DNA from: Symbiodinium natans
Taxonomy: Eukaryota > Sar > Dinophyceae > Suessiales > Symbiodiniaceae
Assembly: GCA_905221605.1 (NCBI GenBank)
Contig: CAJNDS010000207.1
Coordinates: forward strand, 1-64,000
Direction: 5' to 3'
Length of the DNA: 64,000 nt
Shown: one piece after another, positions 1-11,560 of the stretch
Layout: each line of letters begins with the position of its first letter
Position numbering within the stretch: the first letter of the stretch is position 1
The notes under the pieces: generated by a model
Seen by the model: the letters and a program-made list of their open reading frames with translations, nothing else
Told to the model about the DNA's origin: nothing
Database searches by the model: none
Made by a program: the position numbers and the translations under genes

Positions 1-3000
1 CCTCTGCAGGCAGCTTTAAACTTGTAGGAGTGCTCAACATAAGAGAAACGTGCACAGGGAAGGCCCATACACGCGAAGCCAGAATTGCTTAGATTTTGCA
101 ACCCCAGATTTGGAATTGCGCAAACTGGCCACTTTGCAACCATGTGTACGCGATATTGCAAGGCCTCAGAGGCCTTACTCTTCGGGCGTTTAAGGCCTTT
201 CGAGCCTTTTCAAGGCCTTTCGAGGCCTTGACAAAATCCCAAAACCCCTTAGCTTGCAAGATTTCAAGGCCTCGGAACCCGGGCTTATAATACTATTAAA
301 GGGGTCCCCGCAAGGCCTCGAGCCCAGAGGAACCCGGGCTGCCTCTCTTCTGGTCTCTTCTTTCATGTGAAAAGAATTTTAAGCCGCAGCTGGCTCCAAG
401 TCCTCTTCATTCTCTATTCAAAACGTCACGACGGACCTCGAAGGCGCCTCGACCGCTTAAGATGATCCTGCAAGCTATTCTTGCTGCCGCAAGTTTACTT
501 CTCGATGGGCCTCAGAAAAGGCCTCGATGATCCTGAGCTTTCAAAGTTTCATGAGAAAGTCCTGAAAGGCCTTCTGCATGACATTGCAAGCTGACGTTGG
601 TCTCCAGCGGGCAAGCAAACTGGAGGAGGCCTCGAGAAGCTTCGAAGCCTTCGGCAAAGTCTGAGGCTCAAAGATGATGTTACGTGTGAGCCGAGTGAAC
701 GCTCCCCGCCATTTAAACATCAACAACGCCCTTCGAGAAGACAACTGACGTTCACGAGGGCTTTCGATGGGGGCGTCGGCCTTCCCTATATCTTCTTCTT
801 CTTTGGGCCATTGGGCGCATGGCAACTTAAGTTCCGGGCCGGCGCAACACGCTTAAATATCTTCGCTGTCCAAAACCCAAGCCCGCCAAAAGCTTTTATT
901 CTGCAATGTCTAGCAGGCGACTCTGCACAACCACAGAAAACATTGAGACCACGTTGGTCAACTTCCCAGAGCTTGAAGCGTGACTTCTATCCACAGAAAA
1001 AGCAAACAAAGACCGAGACACCTGCAGCTCAGCTGCGTTTGCCAGATCCGGAACCAAAAAAACGGGGCCGTCTTACGGCCCCAAAAATTGGGGCCGCAAA
1101 TGGACCCAGCTCTCGTAATACAATTTGGAACTAAATTGCGGGGTTGTAAAACCGCAACTCCAAAATAGGGGCCGTCTGGCGGCCTCAATTTTAGGGCCGC
1201 GGATTCTTCTATTTTTGGACTTAATCTTGCGGTTTCCACTGGGGCCCACAGACAAGCACTTAACGCGGAAAACTCAGAACCACAACCTCTGCAGGCAGCT
1301 TTAAACTTGTAGGAGTGCTCAACATAAGAGAAACGTGCACAGGGAAGGCCCATACACGCGAAGCCAGAATTGCTTAGATTTTGCAACCCCAGATTTGGAA
1401 TTGCGCAAACTGGCCACTTTGCAACCATGTGTACGCGATATTGCAAGGCCTCAGAGGCCTTACTCTTCGGGCGTTTAAGGCCTTTCGAGCCTTTTCAAGG
1501 CCTTACTTATGGGGTTTCAAGGCCTTTCAAGGCCTTTCGAGGCCTTGACAAAATCCCAAAACCCCTTAGCTTGCAAGATTTCAAGGCCTCGGAACCCGGG
1601 CTTATAATACTATTAAAGGGGTCCCCGCAAGGCCTCGAGCCCAGAGGAACCCGGGCTGCCTCTCTTCTGGTCTCTTCTTTCATGTGAAAAGAATTTTAAG
1701 CCGCAGCTGGCTCCAAGTCCTCTTCATTCTCTATTCAAAACGTCACGACGGACCTCGAAGGCGCCTCGACCGCTTAAGATGATCCTGCAAGCTATTCTTG
1801 CTGCCGCAAGTTTACTTCTCGATGGGCCTCAGAAAAGGCCTCGATGATCCTGAGCTTTCAAAGTTTCATGAGAAAGTCCTGAAAGGCCTTCTGCATGACA
1901 TTGCAAGCTGACGTTGGTCTCCAGCGGGCAAGCAAACTGGAGGAGGCCTCGAGAAGCTTCGAAGCCTTCGGCAAAGTCTGAGGCTCAAAGATGATGTTAC
2001 GTGTAAGCCGAGTGAACGCTCCCCGCCATTTAAACATCAACAACGCCCTTCGAGGCGACGGACTGACGTTCACGAGGCTTTCGCTGGGGGCGTCGGCCTT
2101 CCCTATATCTTCTTCTTCTTTGGGCCATTGGGCGCATGGCAACTTAAGTTCCGGGCCGGCGCAACACGCTTAAATATCTTCGCTGTCCAAAACCCAAGCC
2201 CGCCAAAAGCTTTTATTCTGCAATGTCTAGCAGGCGACTCTGCACAACCACAGAAAACATTGAGACCACGTTGGTCAACTTCCCAGAGCTTGAAGCGTGA
2301 CTTCTATCCACAGAAAAAGCCAACAAAGACCGAGACACCTGCAGCTCAGCTGCGTTTGCCAGATCCGGAACCAAAAAAACGGGGCCGTCTTACGGCCCCA
2401 AAAATTGGGGCCGCAAATGGACCCAGCTCTCGTAATACAATTTGGAACTAAATTGCGGGGTTGTAAAACCGCAACTCCAAAATAGGGGCCGTCTGGCGGC
2501 CTCAATTTTAGGGCCGCGGATTCTTCTATTTTTGGACTTAATCTTGCGGTTTCCACTGGGGCCCACAGACAAGCACTTAACGCGGAAAACTCAGAGCCAC
2601 AACCTCTGCAGGCAGCTTTAAACTTGTAGGAGTGCTCAACATAAGAGAAACGTGCACAGGGAAGGCCCATACACGCGAAGCCAGAATTGCTTAGATTTTG
2701 CAACCCCAGATTTGGAATTGCGCAAACTGGCCACTTTGCAACCATGTGTACGCGATATTGCAAGGCCTCAGAGGCCTTACTCTTCGGGCGTTTAAGGCCT
2801 TTCGAGCCTTTTCAAGGCCTTACTTATGGGGTTTCAAGGCCTTTCAAGGCCTTTCGAGGCCTTGACAAAATCCCAAAACCCCTTAGCTTGCAAGATTTCA
2901 AGGCCTCGGAACCCGGGCTTATAATACTATTAAAGGGGTTCCCGCAAGGCCTCGAGCCCAGAGGAACCCGGGCTGCCTTTCTTCTTTTATGTAAAAAGAA

Positions 3001-3410
3001 TTTTAAGCCGCAGCTGGCTCCAAGTCCTCTTCATTCTCTATTCAAAACGTTACGACGGACCTCGAAGGCGCCTCGACCGCTTCAGATGATCCTGCAAGCT
3101 ATTCTTGCTGCCGCAAGTTTACTTCTCGATGGGTCTTAGAAAAGGCCTTAATGATCCTAAGCTTTCAAAGTTTTATAAGAAAGTTCTTAAAAGGCCTTCT
3201 GCATAACATTGCAAGCTGACGTTGGTCTCCAGCGGGCAAGCAAACTGGAGAAGGCCTCGAGAAGCTTCGAAGCCTTCGGAAGTCTGAGGCTTAAAGATGA
3301 TGTTACGTGTGAGCCGAGTAAACGCTCCCCGCCATTTAAACATCAACAACGCCCTTCAAGAAAACAAACTGACGTTCACAAGGCTTTTGGCTTCTCTATA
3401 GCATAGACCT
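1..3410. repeat. Tandem satellite, unit about 1,317 bp, three copies
   Basis: Three head-to-tail copies begin at 1 (already inside the array), 1286 and 2603. Copies 1 and 2 are nearly identical; copy 1 lacks a 32-bp piece that copies 2 and 3 carry in their AAGGCCT-rich part (near 1505-1540). Copy 3 is more diverged, with many C-to-T and G-to-A changes, and fades out near 3410. Each unit contains clusters of the palindrome AAGGCCTT, a GGCC-rich fold-back segment, and the same string of short open frames on both strands. Those frames are repeated by the satellite and show no conserved protein signature, so I do not call them genes. Confidence 0.93.
1053..1215. repeat. GGCCCC/GGGGCC fold-back segment inside the satellite unit
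   Basis: Two imperfect inverted blocks (a run like GGCCCCAAAAATTGGGGCC, then GGGGCCGTCTGGCGGCC) flank about 70 bp of AT-richer sequence. The same block recurs at about 2370-2532 in the next satellite copy and, diverged, at 6165-6325 outside the satellite. The arrangement resembles a short fold-back (MITE-like) element, but no target-site duplication could be fixed. Confidence 0.6.
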
Positions 3411-3970
3411 CGGTTACCGCCAAGATTAAACGGGAAGCTCAGGCCGGAAGATTTATCCTGGTTTTATCCAGAGTGTTTCTGTCATGGCCCGCTGGGAATT
3501 TATCCAGCCCGCGCGGGGTTAGATTGTTAGCGGAGTCATCGTTGTATGTTTTGTCAGACAACAAGGGTTTGCATTGAAGGTCGAGCCTGGGAATTTATCC
3601 GGCTCCTTGTTTGTGCTGGGAGTGGCTCTAGCATCAGCATTAGACACGATTTGTGCATCAGTTCATGTCACCTTTCTGGCGCCGCTGTGTCCAAAGCGCT
3701 TTAATGCAATGGTACCTGTCACAAACAGGGAAGAGGAGAGTATGCCCTGGGCGTGTTTTGGGTGAACCCGCCTTCCGCTGCTGCTGCCTGGGGTGCACCG
3801 CCGCGGTCCGGGTGAAGTCCCGGTGGTCTGACGTTAGGGTTAGGCCCCAAGGAATTTATTCTGGGGTTGTTGTTTTCTCAAACACATAGTGTCGACCTCA
3901 TTCCGACTCATTCCTATCTGCTCCAACCCACAGCTGAAGGCTAAAGTCCCAGAGGCTCCACTCGGGGGTA
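3411..3970. other. No gene seen; short repeated motif
   Basis: Unique-looking sequence between the satellite and the long duplication. The motif GGAATTTAT recurs (near 3495, 3590 and 3850) and a TTAGGGTTAGG telomere-like stretch lies near 3834. No open frame with protein-like composition was found. Confidence 0.5.
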
Positions 3971-5740
3971 CCCGCTAGGCCACGCACAAGCGGACGTGAC
4001 TTTTGCACACAAAAGCGGACCCAGAATCTGGCCTCGGAACAATTTCCTGCGCAAAAACCCGGAGCACATATGGAAAACCTACTCCTGCGGAAAAATACAG
4101 CTGGGTTAGCCCCAGCGGCTCCTGGCTGCCTGGCCGCGTCACTTCTGATTCTCCCAGCCATCAGCATCCACCTCCACAACCTCACCTGGCAGCGCTGCAA
4201 AGCCGCACGACACACTGCGCCGCTTGCATCTTGCCTATCTGGAGGAGCGCCGACCGCATCATGTGACAAATTCCAAAGCTTGAAGTAACGCTGAGGAAAT
4301 CCATGGTGCCATGGAAGCTCATGGAAACCCTCGCTGAAGCTTCTGACATCTTTTTCCAAAGCCGCGATCGAAACCCCGCGGAGATTTTGCAGGAACCCTC
4401 ACAAAGCTCCACTGGAAGCTTTAAAGACCTACGCACGACCTAGAAAAGAAAACCCACAGAAACCCCGCGGAAACCCTCACACAGCCCTAAGAAACCCACG
4501 GAAACCCCTTCAAAGCTGTCAAAAACCATGAAAAACCCACGGTAACCTTCACAAGACATTAGAAAACCTTCCGAGAGCTTCAAAAACCTACGCAAAATCT
4601 AACAAAACCACTGGAACCCCGCAAACCTTAGAAAACCCCAGGGAAACCATCTGAAAGCTTTTAAAAAACCAAGGCAAAACTTGACAAAACCCACGGACAT
4701 CCGCGGAAACCCTCACAAAACTTTAGAGAAATTCAAGGAAAACCTCCGGAAAGTTCAAAAACTGCACGAAATCCCACGGAAACCCTCACGAAACCCTTGA
4801 GGAACCTACCAAAACCATCCAATAGGTTTTAACACATGCACGAAATCTAAGGAAACCCACGGAAACCCCCAGAAACCCCGCGGAAACCCTCGCGAAACTG
4901 TAGGGAAACCCAGGGAAACCCTCCAGAAGCTTAACAAACATGAACGGAAACCCTGCGGAAACCCCTTTATCAGAACTGGATTCACCCTTTGGCAATTTAC
5001 AAAGTTATTAAAGGACAGGTGCAGGAAACCCGCCACCCAATCACCGCACGCCAATGTCAGTATTATACTACCGGTCGTCCCCTAAAGGGTGAAGGACGCA
5101 AGAGGTGTTCTTCTGCTTCTGGCGAGGGACCTGTGTCAGCTGGGGCATGCCTGCCATACGAATCAATGGTCGCTGACCGTCTAAGAAGCACTTCGCGCCT
5201 TCAGGCAGAACGTCAAGGTACACATTGGTCTTTCACCAATCGGGTTCAGAAAAAGGAATACAGTCTACGTCTGCCTGGCTTCACCGTCCACGTCACAACT
5301 TGCTATAGAACAAGACTGACTTCCTGCCTCAGGGTTCATGTCAGACTCAACCCAAGGACCTGACTGAAGGCATGACTGGTTTCTTGCACCCAAAGCGCGC
5401 ATGGCTGTTGCTACAACCATACACAGCTAGGCCACCAAGCAGCGCACGGATGAGCTTGGACACCTCCGGCCGCGCACCGGCCGGCCGCGCCTGCGCCGCA
5501 ACGAATGTGAAGCCTCTCGCATCGCCAAAAATCGGCCTTGAAGACCTCGGCAACCTCCTCCACTGAGTACTTCGCTGAGCGAGTTGCGAAGGGCTTGCGA
5601 CACCTTGGAAGCACAAACATGGACCTACGGACTATGTCTGGGCACTTTTTTCGGCCAACAAATCAGGCTCCGACGTGGCAGACACGGCGCAAATACGCTA
5701 GCTGTGGCCGAGGAGCTGCTTGAGGCAAGAGAGCGCTCAG
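3971..5740. repeat. Long duplication, copy A
   Basis: This interval is repeated in the same orientation at 6482-8022 (copy B), beginning with CCCGCTAGGCCACGC in both. Over the first 780 bp the copies differ by few substitutions and small indels. Copy A is the longer; copy B has many small deletions in its second half. The open frames shared by both copies differ by frameshifts between copies and look non-coding. Confidence 0.88.
4370..4990. repeat. Degenerate minisatellite of CGGAAACCC-type motif
   Basis: A run of related 20-35 bp pieces built from CCACGGAAACCC, CCGCGGAAACCCTCAC and GAAGCTTTAAA motifs. It lies inside copy A of the long duplication and recurs in copy B (6890-7400), where its last part is inverted. 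No coding signal. Confidence 0.75.
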
Positions 5741-5755
5741 CGAGCAGCGGCTCAG

Positions 5756-6022
5756 ATGCAATCTGTTGAAGACACATGGCCCGTAGGCGCAAAAATTAGC
5801 AAAAGTCTCTGAGAGTCTTGCAGATCTCAAGGCATCTTGAAAAAACAATCCGGCACAACATCCAGCAAAACAGGTCTACGTGCAAACAAAAGCAAAAGTA
5901 CATTGCGAAAATAGCAAACAAACGCAAAACAACGCAAATCTCCGAAATCTCCTGTAAACAAGGAACAACATTTAGGGCTGCTAAACGCAAGCTAAAAGAC
6001 AACCGCATGAAAGTGGCCTCCA
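5756..6022. repeat. Left arm of a long inverted repeat
   Basis: This stretch of about 260 bp is the reverse complement of 8639-8885, with about 85-90% identity by eye and several small indels. The shared sequence includes the pieces around TCTTGCAGATCTCAAGGC and GGCCTCC at its inner end. The arms are 2.6 kb apart and enclose the fold-back segment and copy B of the long duplication. No transposase frame was seen between them. Confidence 0.82.
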
Positions 6023-6129
6023 CAGTTGCAGCTCCCTTTCTGCTGCAGCGCTTCGGACAAGCCCCTGATCCCCAAGCTTATGTCCTGCACGCTGCTCCCC
6101 AAGGTTCCTGGAACAAGGGCAGGCGCAGG

Positions 6130-6481
6130 CACGCTGACGAGACCCAGCTGCGTGAGCCCAGGGCTCAAACTTGCGACCCCAAAAATGGGGCCATCTCGCG
6201 GCCCCAAAAATGGGGCCACGAAATGCACCCAGCTTCCCTTATTATAATGTGTAAATACATGAAAAGGCTGGAACTGCGACCCCAAAATTGGGGCCGCCTG
6301 GCGGCCCCAATTTTGGTGTCGCTAAATCTGCATTTTTCGAGCCCCTGCGCTCCCCAGATTGCGACGCTACAGCAACTCTGACCCACAGGCAAGCTCCTAG
6401 CGTGGAGAATTTTTTTTAAAGAACAACGACCCCCCACAGGCAGCTTTCTTGCGGAAGTGATCAACATAATAGAAACGGGCA
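6130..6481. repeat. Diverged relative of the satellite unit
   Basis: This block resembles satellite positions of about 1021-1345: the GGCCCC/GGGGCC fold-back pair, then a CAGGCAGCTTT...CAACATAA...AGAAACG stretch. It joins directly to copy B of the long duplication. The mosaic shows that satellite-type sequence also exists outside the tandem array. Confidence 0.65.
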
Positions 6482-8022
6482 CCCGCTAGGCCACGCAAGC
6501 GGACGTGACTTTTGCACACAAAAGCGGACCCAGAATCTGGCCTCGGAACAATTTCCTGCGCAAAAACCCGGAGCACATATGGAAAACCTACTCCTGCGGA
6601 AAATACAGCTGGGTTAGCCCCAGCGGCTCCTGGCTGCCTGGCCGCGTCACTTCTGATTCTCCCTGCCATCAGCATCCACCTCCACAACCTCACCTGGCAG
6701 CGCTGCAAAGCCGCACGACACACTGCGCCGCTTGCATCTTGCCTATCTGGAGGAGCGCCGACCGCATCATGTGACAAATTCCAAAGCTTGAAGTAACGCT
6801 GAGGAAATCCATGGTGCCATGGAAGCTTATGGAAACCCTCGCTGAAGCTTCTGACATCTTTTTCCAAAGCCGCGCAAAGCATGAGAAAACCAATCGAAAC
6901 CCCGCGGAGATTTTGCAGGAACCCTCACAAAGCTCCACTGGAAGCTTTAAAGACCTACGCACGACCTATGTAAGAAAACCCACAGAAACCCCGCGGAAAC
7001 CCTCACACAGCCCTAAGAAACCCACGGAAACCCCTTCAAAGCTGTCAAAAACCATGAAAAACCCACGGTAACCTTCACAAGACATTAGAAAACCTTCCGA
7101 GAGCTTCAAAACCTACGCAAAATCTAACAAAACCACTGGAACCCCGCAAACCTTAGAAAACCCCGGGGAAACCATCTGAAAGCTTTTAAAAAACCAAGGC
7201 AAAATTGACAAAACCCACGGACATCCGCGGAAACCCTCACAAAACTTTAGAGAAATTCAAGGAAAACCTCCGGAAAGTTCAAAAACTGCACGAATCCAGT
7301 TCTGATAAAGGGGTTTCCGCAGGGTTTCCGTTCATGTTTGTTAAGCTTCTGGAGGGTTTCCCTGGGTTTCCCTGCAGTTTCGCGAGGGTTCCGCGGGTTT
7401 TCCGTGGGATTTCACCCTTTGGCAATTTACAAAGTTATTAAAGGGCGAGAGACCTGTGTCAGCTGGTGCTTGCCATACGAATCAATGGTTGCTGACCGTC
7501 GAAGAAGCACTTCGCGCCTTCAGGCAGAACGTTAGGTAGATTCTTTCACCAATCGGGTTAGAAAAAAGGATACAGTCTACGTCTGCCTGGCTTCACCGTC
7601 CACGTTACAACTTGCTACAGAACAAGACTGACTTCCTGCCTTCATGTCAGACTCAACCCAAGGACCTGACTGAAGGCATGGTTTCTTGCACCCAAAGCGC
7701 GCATAGCTGTTGCTACAACCATAGCTAGGCCACTAAGCAGCGCACGGATGAGCTCAGACACCTCCGGCCGCGCACCGGCCGGCCGCGCCTGCGCCGCAAC
7801 GAATGTGAAGCCTCCCAAAAATCGGCCTTGAAGACCTCGGCAACCTCCCACTGAGTACTTCGCTGAGCGAGTTGCGAAGAGCTGCGACACCGGAAGCATA
7901 AACATGGACCTACGGACTCTGTCTGGGCACTTTTTCGGCCAACAAATCAGGCTCCGACGTGGCAGACACGGCGCAAATACGCTAGCTGTGGCCGAGGAGC
8001 TGCTTGAGGCAAGAGAGCGCTC
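6482..8022. repeat. Long duplication, copy B, with local inversion
   Basis: Direct-orientation copy of 3971-5740. The segment 7291-7403 is the reverse complement of copy A around 4870-4981, and about 80 bp of copy A is missing within it. Both inversion edges carry a GGATTTCA-like sequence. Small deletions are scattered through the second half. Confidence 0.85.
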
Positions 8023-8638
8023 AGCTGCCTTTCAGAGTGCCTGGTTGTTTTGGTTGGACCTTTTTTGCTGGCAAATGTCAAGAGACCTTTTCTGTTGGAT
8101 CGAAGTGGTGAGATCTTTTGCTGGGCAAATGTTCAGAGACCTTTTCTTTTAAGTGTAAAAATTTTGACTTGTTGCAGTGTTGGGTTAGACTTGGACTTGC
8201 AGACACCTCTTTGCCTTCAAAAAAAGATTATTTTTTTCACTTGGATCGGATGTCTTAAGCCCCAGTTTTGATTTGAAAGTTTACACTCAAAAATCGATTC
8301 CAAGCCCAATTTTTCAAAAAAAAACAGACCAAAGGCAGTGTGGTCTGGCTTTGTGTTTGTTTTCTTTTGATTTGATAAAGAATGACCCTTTCTTTTGAGG
8401 AAGCAGTTTTGGGTAGGCCAAGGATTCATCAGAATAAATTTCCTGTTTTTTTTTTTTTTTGTTGGCTTGAGGCCTTCCTGCTAATGACCGTCTTTTTCCA
8501 ACTCCACACACCAGACGTTAAGAATGTTAAACTTGAATGCTAGGAATTCTAGAATTTATGAGAGGGCAAGGAAGAGGCATGTATAGGCTTGCAGAATTTA
8601 AGGTGGAGGGTTTCAGCATTGTAGGTTTAGTCTTACTT
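8023..8638. other. AT-rich spacer, no gene seen
   Basis: T-rich sequence with two related pieces (GCAAATGT..AGAGACCTTTTCT) near 8070-8150 and a 16-nt T run near 8444. Open frames are short and compositionally driven. Confidence 0.5.
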
Positions 8639-8885
8639 TGGAGGCCACTTTCATACGGTTGTCTTTTAGCAGCTCTAAATGTTTTTTCTTGTTTACAGAA
8701 GATTTTGGACATTTGCGTTGTTTTGCGTTTGTTTGCTATTTTTGCAATGGTACTTTTGCTTTGTTTGCACGTAGACCTGTTTTGCTGGATTTGTGCCGTA
8801 TTGTTTTTTCAAGATGCCTTGAGATCTGCAAGACTCTAGAAGACTTTTTGCAATTTTTTGCGACAGATTGCGGATCTGAGCCGCT
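8639..8885. repeat. Right arm of the long inverted repeat
   Basis: Reverse complement of 5756-6022; see that entry. It starts GGAGGCCACTTTCAT and runs to the CTGAGCCGCTGCTCG end, so both ends of the arm are recognisable. Confidence 0.82.
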
Positions 8886-8952
8886 GCTCGAAAGACAATC
8901 TTAAAAATCTCAGAAAACAGGCAAGATAAAACAAATCTTCAAGAAAATCTCT

Positions 8953-9052
8953 TGTCGTGTGTGTGTGTGTGTCTGTGTGTGTTGTGTGTATGGTGTGTGC
9001 ATGTGTGTTGTGTGTTGGTGTGTGGTTGGTGTGTGTTTGGTTTTGGTGTTGG
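8953..9052. repeat. GT-rich microsatellite
   Basis: Interrupted (GT)n with TGG and TTG interruptions. It lies just before the CTA array. Confidence 0.9.
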
Positions 9053-9137
9053 CATGTGCTTTCTTTATTTAGCAAAAAACAATGAAGGGCCCTAAAGGCA
9101 CTCACTGCGTCCCAGTAGACACGCACCTTCTACGACC

Positions 9138-9347
9138 ACGACAACTGCTACTGCTACTTACTACTACGACAACTTCTACTACTACTACAAGTACTACTAG
9201 TTTTACTGCTGCTACTATTACTACTACTATTACTACTACTATTACTGCTACTGTACTCTACTACTACTACTACTACTACTACTACAAACTACTACTACTA
9301 ACTACTACTACTACTTACGACTACGCTACTACTTACTACTTACTACT

Positions 9348-9396
<49 letters not shown>

Positions 9397-9567
9397 ACTA
9401 CTACTACTACTACTACTACCTCACCCTACTATTACTACTACTACTACTACTACTTCTACGACTACTACTACTGCTACTGCTACTGCTATCACTATTACAT
9501 CACTACTACTTACTTTGCCCACTACTGCTACTACTACTGGACTACTACTACTACTACTACTACTACT

Positions 9568-9627
<60 letters not shown>

Positions 9628-9733
9628 TACTACTCTACTACTACTACTCTACCTACTACTACTGCTACTACTACTACTACACTTCTACTACTACTACTAC
9701 TACTACTAACTACTACTACTACTACTACTTCTC

Positions 9734-9766
<33 letters not shown>

Positions 9767-9840
9767 TACTACTACTACTCTACTAAACTACACTACTTAC
9801 TTACTACTGCTACTACTACTACTACTACTACTACTTACTT
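9138..9840. repeat. (CTA)n trinucleotide array, about 700 bp
   Basis: Almost uninterrupted CTA/TAC triplets with sporadic phase slips and CTG or ACT variants. Long open frames through it encode only Tyr, Leu or Thr runs depending on phase and are artefacts of the repeat. Confidence 0.97.
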
Positions 9841-9849
9841 CTAAGCTAC

Positions 9850-10112
9850 TGACGCTACTGCTACTGCTACTGCTACTGCTACTGCTACTGCTACTGCTAC
9901 TGCTACTGCTACTGCTACTGCTACTGCTACTGCTACTGCTACTGCTACTGCTACTGCTACTGCTACTGCTACTACTATTATTATACGATGGCCTACTAGC
10001 ACTATTATTAGTATTATTACTACTACTCTACTACTGTTATTAATTCTACTGCGACTGCTACTGCTACTGCTACTGCTACTGCTACTGCTACTGCTACTGC
10101 TACTGCTACTAC
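9850..10112. repeat. (CTACTG)n hexanucleotide array in two tracts
   Basis: Two tracts of the hexamer CTACTG (about 9854-9972 and 10050-10111) are separated by a degraded CTA/TTA segment. The first tract is highly regular. It directly continues the CTA array, so the hexamer probably arose by fixing a CTG variant. Confidence 0.95.
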
Positions 10113-10587
10113 AACTGCTCCACTGCAAGCGGCTGTGCTTGTGAGATAGAGACATGTCCCCTCGCTTCGTGCGTTGTGTAGGTTGCATTTTGCAGCAAGC
10201 ATCATTGTAGCGTGTGATGCAGTGACGTAGCAATTGCATGTGGTTTGCTCTTGCTTTTGTACAGCTTCACGGTTGTAGACCTCTCGAACGTAGGTCGTAG
10301 CTAGCAGTTTGTGTAGCTGAGCTATTAGCCGAAGGCAACAAACCCGCCCTAGTGCTTGTAACGTACTGCAGCTGCGCAGCAGGTTTCGCAGGCTCTTGAG
10401 TACCGAACCAATTGGGATCGACTGCACCGTGATCCGGGACTTGCGTGTGGAGCAAGGAAACAATCGGCAGACCGAGTGACTGCGCTAAGCCAAGCTTTAC
10501 CCAAGTAGCCTGCTTTGGACGTTTCCACGGGGATCCACTGGACCTTCTTCTAGTTGGGGGCTGTTCTGATTTCTCCAAGCAGCTACA
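10113..10587. other. No gene seen
   Basis: Mixed-composition sequence between the microsatellite and the candidate gene. No conserved reading frame or repeat was recognised. Confidence 0.4.
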
Positions 10588-11121
10588 ATGGCGATGCCGT
10601 CTTCAAGAGGCTACGTGGCCGGGCCCGCTGGCCCAAGGCCTAGAAGTTTGCGTCTTGATCCTCCGAGGCGTCAGACCTCGCCGAGTGATCCTGCCTTGAC
10701 TTCAGATGACAAGGTTCGAGTGGCATTAGAGGCGGGGTGCTGCAAGCTCGGAGGCGAGACTTGTTGTCGCCCAGAGGCCTGGTTGCTGAGGTTGTCAAGC
10801 CCAAGAACAGGTATCGTGGCCTCGGCATGACCCAGCACATCAAGATCCAGAACCTGCTCATCGCGGAGCTTTGTCAGAAAGTCCTTGGCGATCTGCCTCT
10901 GGATGAGCCTCCGTGCCGTGGGTCACCTAGCCTAGTGCCAGTCACTCTTCCTCCTCTTCCAGCCCGGCAGAACCATGAGACTTTCTAATCTGATCACGCT
11001 CCAGCACTATTTGCAGGAGGTGGGTGCGGACTCCGTCTACTTGCAGCTTGCTCCAAGGACCAAGGACTTGGTTCAATCCGCGATTTCTCTCTTCGAAGTC
11101 CTAGCAGCTCGTTGTTCCTGA
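10588..11121 (+). CDS. Candidate small gene of unknown function, about three exons or frameshifted
   Basis: I do not recognise the protein. An ATG at 10588 opens a frame (MAMPSSRGYVAG...) with protein-like composition up to about 10735. The next protein-like stretch (LVAEVVKPKNRYRGLGMT, about 10765-10920) is in another frame. A third (LITLQHYLQEVGADSVYL, about 10975-11121) ends in TGA at 11119. The middle piece is helical and basic; the last is an amphipathic helix pair. Either two very short introns separate the pieces, the last acceptor lying in the TCTTCCAG or GGCAG near 10965, or frameshifts make this a decayed gene. Flanking repeats on both sides favour a recently rearranged region. Confidence 0.42.
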
Positions 11122-11194
11122 GATGGGGCTGTAGCCGGGCTACGGCCATGAGAGCAGCGCCAGTTTTTGCCGAAAACGCTATCTGCGGCTGCAA

Positions 11195-11560
11195 CCTGAA
11201 GAGGGCCGAAGCTTCTGGGCTACGAGCTTTTTGACAAACCCCCGCTTGTTCACTTTGCCCTTGCTGCTTCGGCTGCGAAACGGCCGCTTCACACACTCAC
11301 TCTTCAGGTGTGCCGAGAAGGAAAATGGGCGCGGATGGGCTGAGCGATGCATTTTCATGCAGACCATGAAACTGCTGAAGCGAAAGCTCCGCAGCTTTGT
11401 GTGGCCCACCCTCCGGCCCGGAAAGAAGGCCGAAGCTTCTGCGGGCAAAGCCCCGCTTGTTTACTTTGCCCTTGCTGCTTCGGCTGCGAAACGGCCGCTT
11501 CACACAGACTCACTGTTGGGCACGGATGGGCTGAGCGATGCATTTTCATGGTTTCTCATA
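11195..11560. repeat. Imperfect tandem duplication, about 215-240 bp
   Basis: The block around CTTGCTGCTTCGGCTGCGAAACGGCCGCTTCACACA and ATGGGCTGAGCGATGCATTTTCATG occurs twice (about 11207-11356 and 11429-11551). Minus-strand frames through both copies are repeat-driven. Confidence 0.85.

Noticed and set aside
541-2763. Repeated frames of 60-162 codons on both strands at 1,317-bp spacing
   Set aside because: They recur only because the satellite recurs; they overlap on opposite strands and lack codon-like composition or motifs.
3898-6882. Paired frames in the long duplication (for example 3898-4359 and 6397-6882, minus strand)
   Set aside because: The two copies differ by frameshifts within the shared part, so the frame is not under protein constraint.
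8836-9126. Minus-strand His/Thr-rich frame
   Set aside because: Produced by the GT microsatellite; no other support.
9082-9786. A 234-codon open frame rich in Tyr, Leu and Thr
   Set aside because: It is the translation of the CTA microsatellite; all phases are open and no flanking coding signal exists.
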